This document shows positions 17,785 through 26,237 of a stretch of 64,000 bases of DNA, piece by piece (the stretch's first letter is position 1; each line of letters starts with the position of its first letter). The translations under genes were made by a program, and so were the position numbers. Under the pieces are notes generated by a model. The model was given only the letters and a program-made list of their open reading frames with translations, searched no databases and was not told where the DNA came from. The stretch is from contig NZ_CP058910.1 in assembly GCF_013415885.1 (NCBI RefSeq), forward strand, positions 1,550,001-1,614,000, in the 5' to 3' direction. This DNA is from Halosimplex rubrum. Its GTDB lineage: Archaea > Halobacteriota > Halobacteria > Halobacteriales > Haloarculaceae.

Positions 17785-18583
17785 CGTTCATATCCTCCTG
17801 CTGCTGGCGGGCGCGGTCCATCCGTTCGTCGAGGTCGCGGTCGCGCTCGCCGTCGGTGTAATCGTCGATATTCGGCATCTCGTCAGCGTCGAGACTCGGG
17901 ATGTCCTCGTCGTCGCCGGTCATGTCCTCGAAAACGTCGCGGGCGGTGGTCCGCTTCAGCGTCGTCCCGCGCTCGCGCGCCTCGGCGAAGTCGTTGACTG
18001 TCTCCTGTTCGTACTGCGTGACCGACCGAGACCACTTCGCTCGGGTATCCGCGAGGCGTTCGATCTGGTCGAGCATCCACCCGTGCATGTCGACCATCAT
18101 CGACTGAGCGGTGAACAGTTGGGTGTCTTCCAGACCCTCCAGCCAGACGCCCTTTACCCGCAGTTCGCCGATGTCGTCCAGATATTCGTACTCCTGCACT
18201 GCCCAGGCGCTCCCGCCGTTGACCGGGTACGGGTCGGGGCCGTCGACGGTCTTGGTCCGCCACGTCTCCGGCGGGACGTAGTGCTTCTCGATGTCGGTCT
18301 CGGTCGTCCCACGGCCGTCGACGTGATGGACTTCGACCCAGTTGCGCCGGCGCAACCAGCGGGCGATGGCGACGCCGGCGAGGTAGCAGGGGATGCCGAG
18401 CACGAGCCAGGCGACGATCGCGGCGCCGACCCAGGTCGGCGGCTGTGGAATCGACGGCTGGTAGTAGGCGACCAGGGCGATAGCGCCGAGGACCATGCCC
18501 GTGACGAGATACCGAAACTCGCCGATGAGGTAGACGATGCGGTCGGTGCGGGAGTCGAACGTCGGCGCCGGTCCGTCGGCCAT
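17777..18583 (-). CDS. membrane protein, pleolipovirus ORF7-like
   Basis: 268 residues from the ATG giving MADGPAPTFDSRTD. This start overlaps the stop of the preceding gene as TGATG, so a longer upstream start is rejected. Two transmembrane segments near residues 33-52 and 58-82 are followed by a long charged cytoplasmic domain with coiled-coil tendency (WMLDQIERLADTRAKW; EQETVNDFAEARERG) and an acidic tail. In pleolipoviruses a conserved membrane protein of unknown function occupies this slot between ORF6 and the ATPase. Confidence 0.7.
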   Translation of the reverse strand: MADGPAPTFDSRTDRIVYLIGEFRYLVTGMVLGAIALVAYYQPSIPQPPTWVGAAIVAWLVLGIPCYLAGVAIARWLRRRNWVEVHHVDGRGTTETDIEKHYVPPETWRTKTVDGPDPYPVNGGSAWAVQEYEYLDDIGELRVKGVWLEGLEDTQLFTAQSMMVDMHGWMLDQIERLADTRAKWSRSVTQYEQETVNDFAEARERGTTLKRTTARDVFEDMTGDDEDIPSLDADEMPNIDDYTDGERDRDLDERMDRARQQQEDMNDD

Positions 18584-19485
18584 CAGGCAACCTCCGGACG
18601 GCCGCGCTCGCCCCGCAGTTCGTTCCACCCGGCGATGATCATCCAGACGAGCATGACCACGACGCCGATGATGAGGCCCTGCAGGCCGGATAGCTCACGG
18701 ATCACGTCGAGGCCGCCGCCGCCCTGCTTGACGATGACGCCGTAGATCGGCGTCTCCTCCGTGCCGATGATGACGGCCGCGCGCCCGCCGGACTCGGTCA
18801 CCGGGATGGCGACGGTCGACTCCTCGCCGGCGCCGAACGCTTCGGCGCGGAACCCGGCTTCGCCGCCGCCGTCGGCGAGGAACCCGCCGTCACTGAAGGT
18901 GATCACCTGTGCCGACTCGGAGCGGACAGTGACCTTCGCGATGCCGTTCTGCGGCAGGTACTCGCTGGCGACGATGGCTGTCTCGGAGTCGATGCGCGTC
19001 ACGTTGCCGTCGGACTCCGGCGCCGGGACGGCCGTCGGTGCCCGCGTCGCGGTCGGCGTCGCCGTCGCGGTCGCGGTCCCGTTGCCGCCGAGTGAGATGT
19101 TCGGGAGCGAGATGTTCCCGCCGCCGGTCGCGTTCGAGAGCCACCGACGGGCGCGGTCGGCCTGGCGGCCGCCGCGCTCGCCGCCCTCGGAGCGGACCCA
19201 CCCGGCGACGGTCCGCACGTCGTCGAGGGTCGCGTTCGATGGGTCCACGTCGTCGAGCACGTCGTCGGCGGTCGGCCGGGGCGTCCCGGTCGGCGTCGGG
19301 GTCGGCGTCGCCGTCGGTGAGCTCGTCGACGTGGTCGTCGCGGTCGTCGTCGAGGCCGCTGGCGTCGCGGTGGCGTTCGGAGTGTCGGTACGTTGGGCCG
19401 TGGGCTGTGGGCTCGCGACGGCGCCGCCGGCCGCGACGGTCACCAAAGCGAGCACTGCCAGCACTGTGAACAGCGAAAAGCGCAT
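18583..19485 (-). CDS. anchored exported protein, pleolipovirus ORF6-like
   Basis: 300 residues: signal peptide MRFSLFTVLAVLALVTVAAG, then a Thr/Pro-rich low-complexity stalk (TATPTPTPTGTPRPT), a beta-rich middle (ALSNATGGG... SETAIVASEYLPQNGIAKVT), and a C-terminal transmembrane helix (LIIGVVVMLVWMIIAGW) with a short basic end. It follows the spike gene by 6 bp. The slot and topology match the conserved ORF6 of pleolipoviruses. The T-rich stretch is likely O-glycosylated on the virion or cell surface. Confidence 0.7.
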   Translation of the reverse strand: MRFSLFTVLAVLALVTVAAGGAVASPQPTAQRTDTPNATATPAASTTTATTTSTSSPTATPTPTPTGTPRPTADDVLDDVDPSNATLDDVRTVAGWVRSEGGERGGRQADRARRWLSNATGGGNISLPNISLGGNGTATATATPTATRAPTAVPAPESDGNVTRIDSETAIVASEYLPQNGIAKVTVRSESAQVITFSDGGFLADGGGEAGFRAEAFGAGEESTVAIPVTESGGRAAVIIGTEETPIYGVIVKQGGGGLDVIRELSGLQGLIIGVVVMLVWMIIAGWNELRGERGRPEVA

Positions 19486-19491
19486 GGGTAG

Positions 19492-21369
19492 TTACCTCCG
19501 GCCGCCGTTTCCGAGGACAACCACCGCGACCGCGCCCGCGACGAGCACGAGCACGATGGTCTGGTTGCCGCCTCCGAGGAGCCCGCCGCCTCCACCGCCG
19601 CCGTCCATGTTGGCGAGTCGGGCGTCAATCTCCGCTTGGTCCTTGGCGATTTGCTGATACAGATTACTGAGTTCGTTCGCGCTGGTGGTCTCGTACGTCC
19701 GCTTTTCGATACGGACCTTGTCGAGCGACCCGCCCGTCGTGTTGACGGCGGAGTCAATCGTGAACGCTTGCTCAACCTCCCGAATCTCGGAGTCTTGGGA
19801 GTCAATGAGCCAGACCGCTCCCGAGATATTGCCCGGAGCGTACTCGGTGCCGACCTGGAAGGACCCGCCTGGCGGATTGGACTGTGCAACGACGAGCCCG
19901 CGGTCGGTCGTCCCGTCCGCGAACGAGACGTTCATGTGCCCGAGTTGGGAATAGCTCTCGGGGATGCTGACCCCGAGGCTTGCGAGGCTAGCGGCCGCGT
20001 AGCCGCTGAAATCGCTGCTCTGGGAGTAGCTGCCTGCGACCATCGCGGGAGTGACGAGGTCCGACGAGTTGATCTCTCCCGTCTCCAGCTGATCCCAGGT
20101 CCCACTCACCACCGACTGCATCTCTGAGATCGCGCTATCCGTCTGGGTCGAGATTCGCGAGAGCGGGGTCGCAAAGTCCTTAAACCAAAGCGCAGTCTGT
20201 GCGTCGTGGTTGGATTGAGGCGCAGAGACGTTTATGCGCCGGATATCAACGTCCTTGGCTGGACCATTGCTATTGCCGTCGGTCGCGTTGAAGACGGTCC
20301 CGGTCGACGGACCGATCACATGCGTCTCGGTCGTCGCGGGCTGCGTCTGCAAGTTCCAGAACGTGACCTCGATCGTGCTCACCTCAACGCTTGACCCGTT
20401 CTCCAGCGTGAATTGTCGGGTGCCGAACCCAGTAATGTTGAGTTCGTGAGGAGTGAAAGAGCTAGCAAGGTCTCCGTCCTGAACGTCCTCCTCAATGACA
20501 TGAACGTAGGAGTCAGGAACCCCAGTCTCCTCTTGAGAGACCTGTCGCATCCGCTTAATGGTCGCAACGTGTCGGTTCCATTCGCTGACTGTGTTGCGAT
20601 CCATCACGGAGTAGTATTCCGTGATATTCTGGATAGCTGCGTCTTCTGCGGCGGCTTCGCCGAGTCCGTTGTTGTAGGCACGGATGTAAGCGGGCTTACC
20701 GTGGTTGACGAGGGAGACCGTCTCAGTGTCTTCGAGACGGTTCGAGATCGTCGTCTGCCAGTTGTCGGCCGCGTCGGCACTTGTGGCGAGAGATTGATAG
20801 ATATCTAGCATCGTCTCCTCTGCATCGAGGCCCGTCGTGTTGACGGTCGTCGTGGCAGGGAGCGCGTTGCAGTCCGTGATTTCGATGGCGGGGTTAACCA
20901 CTTGCGAGACCCGCTCCATCGGACCGCAGTTAAAATCACGGTCCGCGCCGCTGGAGGTCCATACGTCCTTGTTTCGCCAGTCTGAGCGTTCGAACGCCGA
21001 GCCGGTCCCAATCTCCAAATCGGACGGGACTCCGCTCCCAGAGATCTCGACCGTGACGTTCTGGTACGCCTTGCTGTTCCGATACGCGGGGATATCCGCG
21101 GTGTTGGCGGCGTTGTGGGTGTCCTCGTAGACGAGTGTTTGGCCACCTCCGGGGGCCGGCGACACCCAGATTTTCACATCGAACGACCCGCTCACGTCGC
21201 TCACGTCCGCGGCGACGTAGGCGGCGCCCTCGGCGTCGACGGTCTTCGAGACGGTCTCCGCCGACGCGAGCCCGACCGCGGCGGGCGCGGCCAGGGACAG
21301 CACGAGCAGCAACGCGAGCACGGTCGGCCCCATCGCCTCGCGGGCTCGGCGGGCGCGGCGGCCGATCAT
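19492..21369 (-). CDS. spike-like surface protein, pleolipovirus VP4-like
   Basis: 625 residues. N-terminal signal peptide about 15-38 (VLALLLVLSLAAPAAVGLASA); a long beta-rich ectodomain with many N-x-S/T sites and a Cys pair (NCGPMERV ... TDCNALP). A membrane-proximal heptad-like helix (SNLYQQIAKDQAEIDARLAN) precedes a Gly-rich hinge and a single C-terminal TM (IVLVLVAGAVAVVVL) ending in a basic tip. This is the architecture of pleolipovirus spikes that bind and fuse with host membranes. The ectodomain is otherwise unlike anything I recognise, as spikes diverge fast. It overlaps the gene before it by ATGA. Confidence 0.78.
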   Translation of the reverse strand: MIGRRARRAREAMGPTVLALLLVLSLAAPAAVGLASAETVSKTVDAEGAAYVAADVSDVSGSFDVKIWVSPAPGGGQTLVYEDTHNAANTADIPAYRNSKAYQNVTVEISGSGVPSDLEIGTGSAFERSDWRNKDVWTSSGADRDFNCGPMERVSQVVNPAIEITDCNALPATTTVNTTGLDAEETMLDIYQSLATSADAADNWQTTISNRLEDTETVSLVNHGKPAYIRAYNNGLGEAAAEDAAIQNITEYYSVMDRNTVSEWNRHVATIKRMRQVSQEETGVPDSYVHVIEEDVQDGDLASSFTPHELNITGFGTRQFTLENGSSVEVSTIEVTFWNLQTQPATTETHVIGPSTGTVFNATDGNSNGPAKDVDIRRINVSAPQSNHDAQTALWFKDFATPLSRISTQTDSAISEMQSVVSGTWDQLETGEINSSDLVTPAMVAGSYSQSSDFSGYAAASLASLGVSIPESYSQLGHMNVSFADGTTDRGLVVAQSNPPGGSFQVGTEYAPGNISGAVWLIDSQDSEIREVEQAFTIDSAVNTTGGSLDKVRIEKRTYETTSANELSNLYQQIAKDQAEIDARLANMDGGGGGGGLLGGGNQTIVLVLVAGAVAVVVLGNGGRR

Positions 21370-21617
21370 GCTCCTCCCTCGTCGTGCATCCCGAGCGGGT
21401 CGCCCACGTCCACTCGGTCCGTGTCGTCTTCGTCGGGCTCCTCGACGCCGGCGCCCTGGTCGTCGCGCCGCTCGCGGAGGTGGTGACCGGCGACGAGCGC
21501 GCCGGCGGCGATGCTAGGGACGACCACGGGGAACGGGTCGCCGACGATGGCCGAGGCGATCGTGCTCGCCGAGACGCCGATGGTCCCGACGAGCCCATAG
21601 CCCATGATTCGGTCCAT
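21366..21617 (-). CDS. small two-span membrane protein of the virion block
   Basis: 83 residues starting MDRIMGYGLVGTIGVSASTI. Two hydrophobic segments (about 5-25 and 32-48) are followed by a charged, acidic tail (ERRDDQGAGVEEPDEDDTDR). It overlaps the spike start by 4 bp and begins 6 bp after the four-span protein, so all are cotranslated. Possibly an internal membrane-associated virion component. Confidence 0.65.
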   Translation of the reverse strand: MDRIMGYGLVGTIGVSASTIASAIVGDPFPVVVPSIAAGALVAGHHLRERRDDQGAGVEEPDEDDTDRVDVGDPLGMHDEGGA

Positions 21618-21623
21618 CGGTAT

Positions 21624-22109
<486 letters not shown>

Positions 22110-22231
22110 CTATCAGGTGGCGGTAAAAGACAGGTCACAACCAGATCATATACAGTCAAATCATGGTGTTCTATCCCGCCCATCCATCATGGAAATTACT
22201 TTTGTGACTAAGCGATTTTGATTCCTTTGAG

Positions 22232-22879
22232 ATGGTAGATGGAAAGTTGTACTCTGCGACAGTACCTTTGCTGTATCTTGTAATCGTAGAATTGTCCGCA
22301 ATATGTAGAGAGACAGACATTCTTGAGATACTTAGAAATGATCTCAATATTGGCAAGTACACCTTCCCCGGAGTAGATAACTCTATGATTCTCTTACGAA
22401 GAGTGGCCGTCATTCACATGGTGAATACAGGATTGTTCATTGTCGTTTTCTTTATGGTATTTCAACTTTTTGAGGTGGATTTTACTATTGCAGCCACATT
22501 ATGGATACTCACTTGGATAATGTGGATTTTCCTGCCGTACTTAGAGATCCAAGAATATGGACAGATGCCTCCCGACCTACAAGCCTACGAAGCTCAGGGA
22601 GGTGGTGAAACTAACTCAGACCTCCTGCATAGTTCAGTAAAAACACATATTAAGTACATAGCGGTTCTACCGGTGTTGCTGTTCCTTTTAAATTATATTT
22701 CATCCCGGGGGGCGAGTTCCATGTTTGTATCGAGTGTTTCTGCTGGATGGATTTGGTCTTCCGGTCTCTGGCTAACTGTGTTGTATATGTCCTTTGAGAA
22801 CATTACAAAATTCACGCGAGCGGTCGTCGGGGAGGCAACTGCCTACAATGTCTACAAACAGAAACAAAAGGAAGATTGA
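22232..22879 (+). CDS. AT-rich four-span membrane protein (provirus cargo)
   Basis: 215 residues. Base composition is far lower in GC than any neighbour, and many codons end in A or T. Hydrophobic segments: about 8-24, 63-85 (VNTGLFIVVFFMVFQLF), 90-108, 144-165 and 175-195; so four or five helices. A hydrophilic loop (QEYGQMPPDLQAYEAQGG) lies between. It is transcribed opposite to the virion block. No family recognised. Such late-acquired single membrane genes in proviruses often change host surface or exclude rival viruses, but nothing here proves that. Confidence 0.7.
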   Translation: MVDGKLYSATVPLLYLVIVELSAICRETDILEILRNDLNIGKYTFPGVDNSMILLRRVAVIHMVNTGLFIVVFFMVFQLFEVDFTIAATLWILTWIMWIFLPYLEIQEYGQMPPDLQAYEAQGGGETNSDLLHSSVKTHIKYIAVLPVLLFLLNYISSRGASSMFVSSVSAGWIWSSGLWLTVLYMSFENITKFTRAVVGEATAYNVYKQKQKED

Positions 22880-22955
22880 TATTGTAGCATTGACCCTGCG
22901 AGGAGAGGAAAAGACGAAACCCTCCGGTCGCGCGTCGAGAGATACGCTCGCCGCG

Positions 22956-22990
22956 ATATGCACACGAGCGCGAATCGGTCGTGTGCATAT
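22956..22990. repeat. perfect 12-bp-arm inverted repeat
   Basis: ATATGCACACGA and TCGTGTGCATAT with an 11-nt spacer, in the gap between the AT-rich membrane-protein gene and the DUF7692-like gene. It could be a terminator-like hairpin or an operator. Confidence 0.7.
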
Positions 22991-23125
22991 TCGGTGCCCG
23001 GGGAGGGCTCCGAACCTGGGTATCGAACGCTGTGGGCCGTGGGCCAGCATGGGCTTTAAGAGTAATCGGGGTTCCAGTCACTCGCTCAGACCTGCTTTTT
23101 GGCTTCGTGTTCACGAACGGTCGAT

Positions 23126-23386
23126 ATGCGAATCCGCGAAGACGGCAAGCACGCGCACCGGAGCGACACCATCGAACAGGCCGCCGAGTTCTGGGGGTGC
23201 AACAAGACCACCGCGTTGATGCGCTCGGCGGACTTCGCCCGGCGAATCGACGAGCGAATCCGAACCGTGCTCGCTCGCGACGACCTGACCATCGAGCAGA
23301 AGCAGGAGATCGCCGATACCCTGAGTATTCTGGGAACGTACGATTTGACCGTTGAAGAATCCGTATCCGTTGACTTGACGGATTAG
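23126..23386 (+). CDS. DUF7692-like small DNA-associated protein
   Basis: 86 residues from ATG 23126 (MRIREDGKHAHRSDTIEQAA). This matches, from memory, the haloarchaeal DUF7692 family, usually next to mobile genes and resembling RHH/HTH antitoxin-like regulators. The core EFWGCNKTTALMRSADFARR followed by IEQKQEIADTLS fits the family. It overlaps the 3' end of the opposite-strand exported-protein gene by 4 bp. Function unknown; likely regulatory. Confidence 0.65.
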   Translation: MRIREDGKHAHRSDTIEQAAEFWGCNKTTALMRSADFARRIDERIRTVLARDDLTIEQKQEIADTLSILGTYDLTVEESVSVDLTD

Positions 23387-23754
23387 TTCAGAATATTACC
23401 AGGGAAGTCGAGTGCCGTCGCAGTCACACGGACATCGCTGGCATCCTCCGGGACATTCATGGTGAGGGTTACGTCTCTCCGCTCACTTTGGGTCATGTGT
23501 ATCTCTTTGGTCACTTTTTCGAGAACCACCGTCGGAGACTCGATAGCTTCCAGAGAAACAAGCACATTTCCCTTTGCGCCCCTGTTGAATACTCGAACGG
23601 TGAATTCTGTTTCTCCGAGTAGTTCACTGTTTGCGGAGTGGTCCCCGACAATCGGTTCAGTACTTTTGACAAAGATACCAAGCCCCAGAGCACCCACACC
23701 GACAGCGCCGCCGAGAGCCTTCAATACAGTTCTACGGGTCGATTTATCCGACAT
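23383..23754 (-). CDS. Tat-type exported small protein
   Basis: 123 residues from ATG 23754: MSDKSTRRTVLKALGGAVGV, a twin-arginine export signal. The mature part is beta-rich (TVRVFNRGAKGNVLVSLEAI; RRDVTLTMNVPEDASDVRVT), like a small Ig-type domain. No Cys lipobox. It sits between the repressor and the cargo genes. Role unknown, perhaps a lysogenic-conversion surface protein. Confidence 0.55.
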   Translation of the reverse strand: MSDKSTRRTVLKALGGAVGVGALGLGIFVKSTEPIVGDHSANSELLGETEFTVRVFNRGAKGNVLVSLEAIESPTVVLEKVTKEIHMTQSERRDVTLTMNVPEDASDVRVTATALDFPGNILN

Positions 23755-23785
23755 ATAGGTGTCAAGCACTACCCAGGAACTTGTA

Positions 23786-24082
23786 TCATTCGTCGTCGAG
23801 CCGGAGATCGTCTGCGTCGAGATTCCCTGCGAGATAGTCGCATCCCTTTTGAGTTATCTGGTAGTACCCTCGTTCTTCAGATACTTTTGACAGGAGCGTG
23901 CGGTCGGTCAATTTTCGCATCCGGCGAGCAACTGTGTCGCGGCTCTTGTCGATAGCTTCGAGACGTTCGTGGAGGTTGTACCAGACGACAGTAGGGGGTA
24001 GAGCGACGCCCTCGTCTTGCGCCGCGAAAAATTCGAGGACGGCATCGTCCACCTCGTTCATGCCTTCGACACGCGGGCGCAT
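23786..24082 (-). CDS. winged-helix repressor (phiH1-repressor type)
   Basis: 98 residues from ATG 24082. Winged helix: DDAVLEFFAAQDEGVALPPT, then SRDTVARRMRKLTDRTLLSK as recognition helix, then the wing VSEERGYYQITQKGCDYLAG. This is the small MarR/PhiH1-repressor-like class common in haloarchaeal viruses. A second in-frame ATG at 24061 is possible. It is divergent from the integration genes across a 420-bp region with perfect palindromes, the place for a lysogeny switch. Confidence 0.75.
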   Translation of the reverse strand: MRPRVEGMNEVDDAVLEFFAAQDEGVALPPTVVWYNLHERLEAIDKSRDTVARRMRKLTDRTLLSKVSEERGYYQITQKGCDYLAGNLDADDLRLDDE

Positions 24083-24502
24083 ACCCGCAAATCTGAGCAA
24101 TTCGTGTTAGTATCACCGGTCACTCCGTAGGTTTGGGTTACCATGTGCGTTTGTACGCAATATAGTGCAAACTAATAAGTAAGGTCGGCATTACTGAGCA
24201 GTATAGGGCGACACGCCGGGCTGGCGAGCGTAGTTCCTGCGAGAAAGAGTCGTCGACCGACGCCCCTACGCGCCGGCCTGGTCCGCTCTGTGAGCGAACA
24301 CATGACGACGAGACACACGCGCTGGCTTAAGCCAGGTGGCGAGGAGTATCGACCGCGGACCACTTTCACCGGCCGCTCGACCGCTCAGGCGGGTGATACC
24401 TGCCCGTCCGGACGGGTCAGTTGCCGGATACGGGCGTTTTACTTTCACCCTACGTCCGTGGATTTCCCCTTTTACACACCCGGCCGTCAGCCCGACTCGG
24501 CT
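24083..24502. promoter_or_regulatory. divergent control region between repressor and integrase genes
   Basis: 420 bp without a supported gene. Two perfect 14-bp palindromes: CTGGCTTAAGCCAG at 24322-24335 and CCCGTCCGGACGGG at 24403-24416. The inner part near 24150-24185 is AT-rich (AATATAGTGCAAACTAATAAG) and may carry the repressor promoter. A TATA-like CCTTTTACAC lies about 30 bp before the ATG at 24503. The reading frame running through it is rejected for lack of coding character. Confidence 0.5.
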
Positions 24503-24766
24503 ATGTCGGCAAACGAGAAGATGACCGTCCGGATTGAAGACGAGAGCGACCGCTGGCGCTTCACCTGTCCCCGCGGACACCGCGATTGGGAGCCCACGAA
24601 TCACCATTTCTGGTGTGCGACCTGCGCTCGCGCTGAGGGTGTGGACGGCGTGTTCACCGACCTTCGCGACAAGACGAACGGCGAACTCTACGCACGCGAC
24701 GACGTGCGCCTGGTGACGCCTGCCGGTCCCTACGACCGCGACCTCGACCGGAGGAGTTCGGCGTGA
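24503..24766 (+). CDS. small zinc-finger protein of the integration operon
   Basis: 87 residues from ATG 24503 (MSANEKMTVRIEDESDRWRF). A treble-type finger is formed by FTCPRGHRDWEPTNHHFWC and CATCAR, i.e. Cys/His pairs around residues 20-43. It overlaps the integrase GTG by 4 bp (GTGA), so the two are cotranslated. SNJ2-type integrases are accompanied by small helper proteins that aid recombination; this may be the equivalent here. That role is inference. Confidence 0.65.
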   Translation: MSANEKMTVRIEDESDRWRFTCPRGHRDWEPTNHHFWCATCARAEGVDGVFTDLRDKTNGELYARDDVRLVTPAGPYDRDLDRRSSA

Positions 24767-25806
24767 GCGCGCAGCTTGAACCGCTCCCCCCTTCGGAGGC
24801 GGTCGACTTGTATCTCGAAGCCCGCGACGACGCCGCGGATCAGACGCTTGACGGGCAGAAGTATCGACTCCGCGCGTTCGTCGCCTGGTGCGACGAGGAA
24901 GGAATCGCCAACATGAACGACCTGTCCGGTCGGGACCTGTACGCGTATCGCGTCTGGCGGCGCGAAGGCGGGTACTCCGGGGAGGAACTCGCGACGGTCA
25001 CCCTCCGCGGTGACATGGCGACACTTCGGGCGTTCCTCCGCTTCTGCGGTGATATCGACGCGGTGCCCGAGGAGCTATTCGATCAGGTGCCGCTCCCCCG
25101 GATGGACGGCGAGGCGGACGTGAGCGACAGCACGCTCGACCCGGACCGCGCCGTCGAGATCGTCGACTATCTGGAGCGCTTCGAGTACGCGAGCCGGCGC
25201 CATATCATCGTCCTGCTACTCTGGCATACGGGCTGTCGGGTGGGTGCCCTCCGCGCGCTCGACCTGGGAGATCTCGACCTGGAGGGCGAGCGCCCCCGCG
25301 CCGATGGGCCGGCGATTCATTTCGTCCACCGCCCGGAGACGGATACCCCGCTCAAGAACAAGGAGAAGAGCGAGCGGTGGAACGCGATCAGCGGTCACAT
25401 CGCGGACGTGCTGGACGACTACATCCACGGCCCTCGCGACAAAGTGACCGACGAGCATGGGCGCGCGCCGCTCGTGACGACCCGGAACGGCCGGGTGTCG
25501 GTGTCGGCCTGCCGGGATACGCTCTACCGAGTGACCCGTCCGTGCTGGCGCGGTGAGGGGTGCCCGCACGACCGCGATATCGACGATTGCGAGGCGGCCC
25601 ACTACTCGAAGATGAGTACGTGCCCGTCGTCGCGGTCGCCCCACGACGTGCGTAGCGGCCGGGTGACCGCGCATCGGCTGGCCGACGAGGACCGTTCGCT
25701 GGTGTCCGACCGGATGGATGCCAGCGAGGACATTCTGGACAAGCACTACGACCGGCGGAGCAAGCGTCAGAAGGCGGAGCAGCGACGGAGGTTGTTCGAC
25801 CTATGA
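24763..25806 (+). CDS. int: tyrosine recombinase/integrase (SNJ2 type)
   Basis: 347 residues from GTG. N-terminal SAM-like core-binding domain (about 10-115). Catalytic residues are visible: Arg159 in WHTGCRVGALRALDL, a Lys near 198-202, HxxR at PHDVRSGRVTAH (His294, Arg297), and Tyr329 in ILDKHYDRRSKRQK. A Cys/His-rich insert (CWRGEGCPHDRDIDDCEAAH) lies before the HxxR box, as in haloarchaeal virus and plasmid integrases. It lies next to attR, so it stays linked to its site. It catalyses recombination at the tRNA-Tyr 3' end. Confidence 0.93.
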   Translation: MSAQLEPLPPSEAVDLYLEARDDAADQTLDGQKYRLRAFVAWCDEEGIANMNDLSGRDLYAYRVWRREGGYSGEELATVTLRGDMATLRAFLRFCGDIDAVPEELFDQVPLPRMDGEADVSDSTLDPDRAVEIVDYLERFEYASRRHIIVLLLWHTGCRVGALRALDLGDLDLEGERPRADGPAIHFVHRPETDTPLKNKEKSERWNAISGHIADVLDDYIHGPRDKVTDEHGRAPLVTTRNGRVSVSACRDTLYRVTRPCWRGEGCPHDRDIDDCEAAHYSKMSTCPSSRSPHDVRSGRVTAHRLADEDRSLVSDRMDASEDILDKHYDRRSKRQKAEQRRRLFDL

Positions 25807-25863
25807 GATTCGACCCCACCAAGTTGACCACGGAGACGTATCGGCGAGAGGATACCCCAGTAC

Positions 25864-25945
25864 GGGGAGGGCGGACTCGTTCTGTCGGCGACTGCGAACG
25901 GAGTGAGCCAACGCCGACTGCCGTGTCTACCGCTCCCCGATTTGA
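25864..25945. repeat. additional partial copies of the tRNA-Tyr 3' end
   Basis: Between the integrase and attR: a direct partial copy CGGGGAGGGCGGACT at 25864-25878, and an inverted partial copy CGCTCCCCGATTTGA at 25931-25945. With attR they form three tRNA-derived segments in 160 bp. Two copies of GCGAACG[A/G]AGTGAGC also occur here (near 25894 and 25964). Confidence 0.7.
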
Positions 25946-25993
25946 GCCTGGAAGTCGCAGCGCGCGAACGAAGTGAGCGCGACCGTCTTCCTT

Positions 25994-26020
25994 CGTTCAA
26001 ATCGGGGAGGGCGGACTTGG
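25994..26020 (+). repeat. attR: 27-bp direct repeat
   Basis: Identical to 13400-13426. It carries only the T-loop to acceptor 3' half of tRNA-Tyr and no tRNA gene precedes it, so this is the distal junction. Confidence 0.92.
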
Positions 26021-26237
26021 TTTTCGGCCGAACCGTAGTCGACCGCCGAGCGACGGCTCTCGGTCCTCGGAGGGGCTCGGGCGGTGCGCCGGGATACGGG
26101 GGACTATGACCGACCAGTCCTGAGCGCCCGGGGGCTGGCGTCTGCCAGCCCGCGGCGATGTCCCGGCCGTCGGCGCGTGTCCGACCCCCGACCCCTCCAC
26201 ACGTGCGCCGACGGAGCCGAGGGTCCGGGCCATCCCT

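Noticed and set aside
24290-24502. N-terminal extension of the zinc-finger protein before the integrase
   Set aside because: The extension lacks coding character and covers the palindromes and the TATA-like box.
25864-26020. tRNA gene at the right end of the provirus
   Set aside because: Only the T-arm and acceptor 3' strand are present; there is no anticodon or D arm, so these are attachment-site copies.
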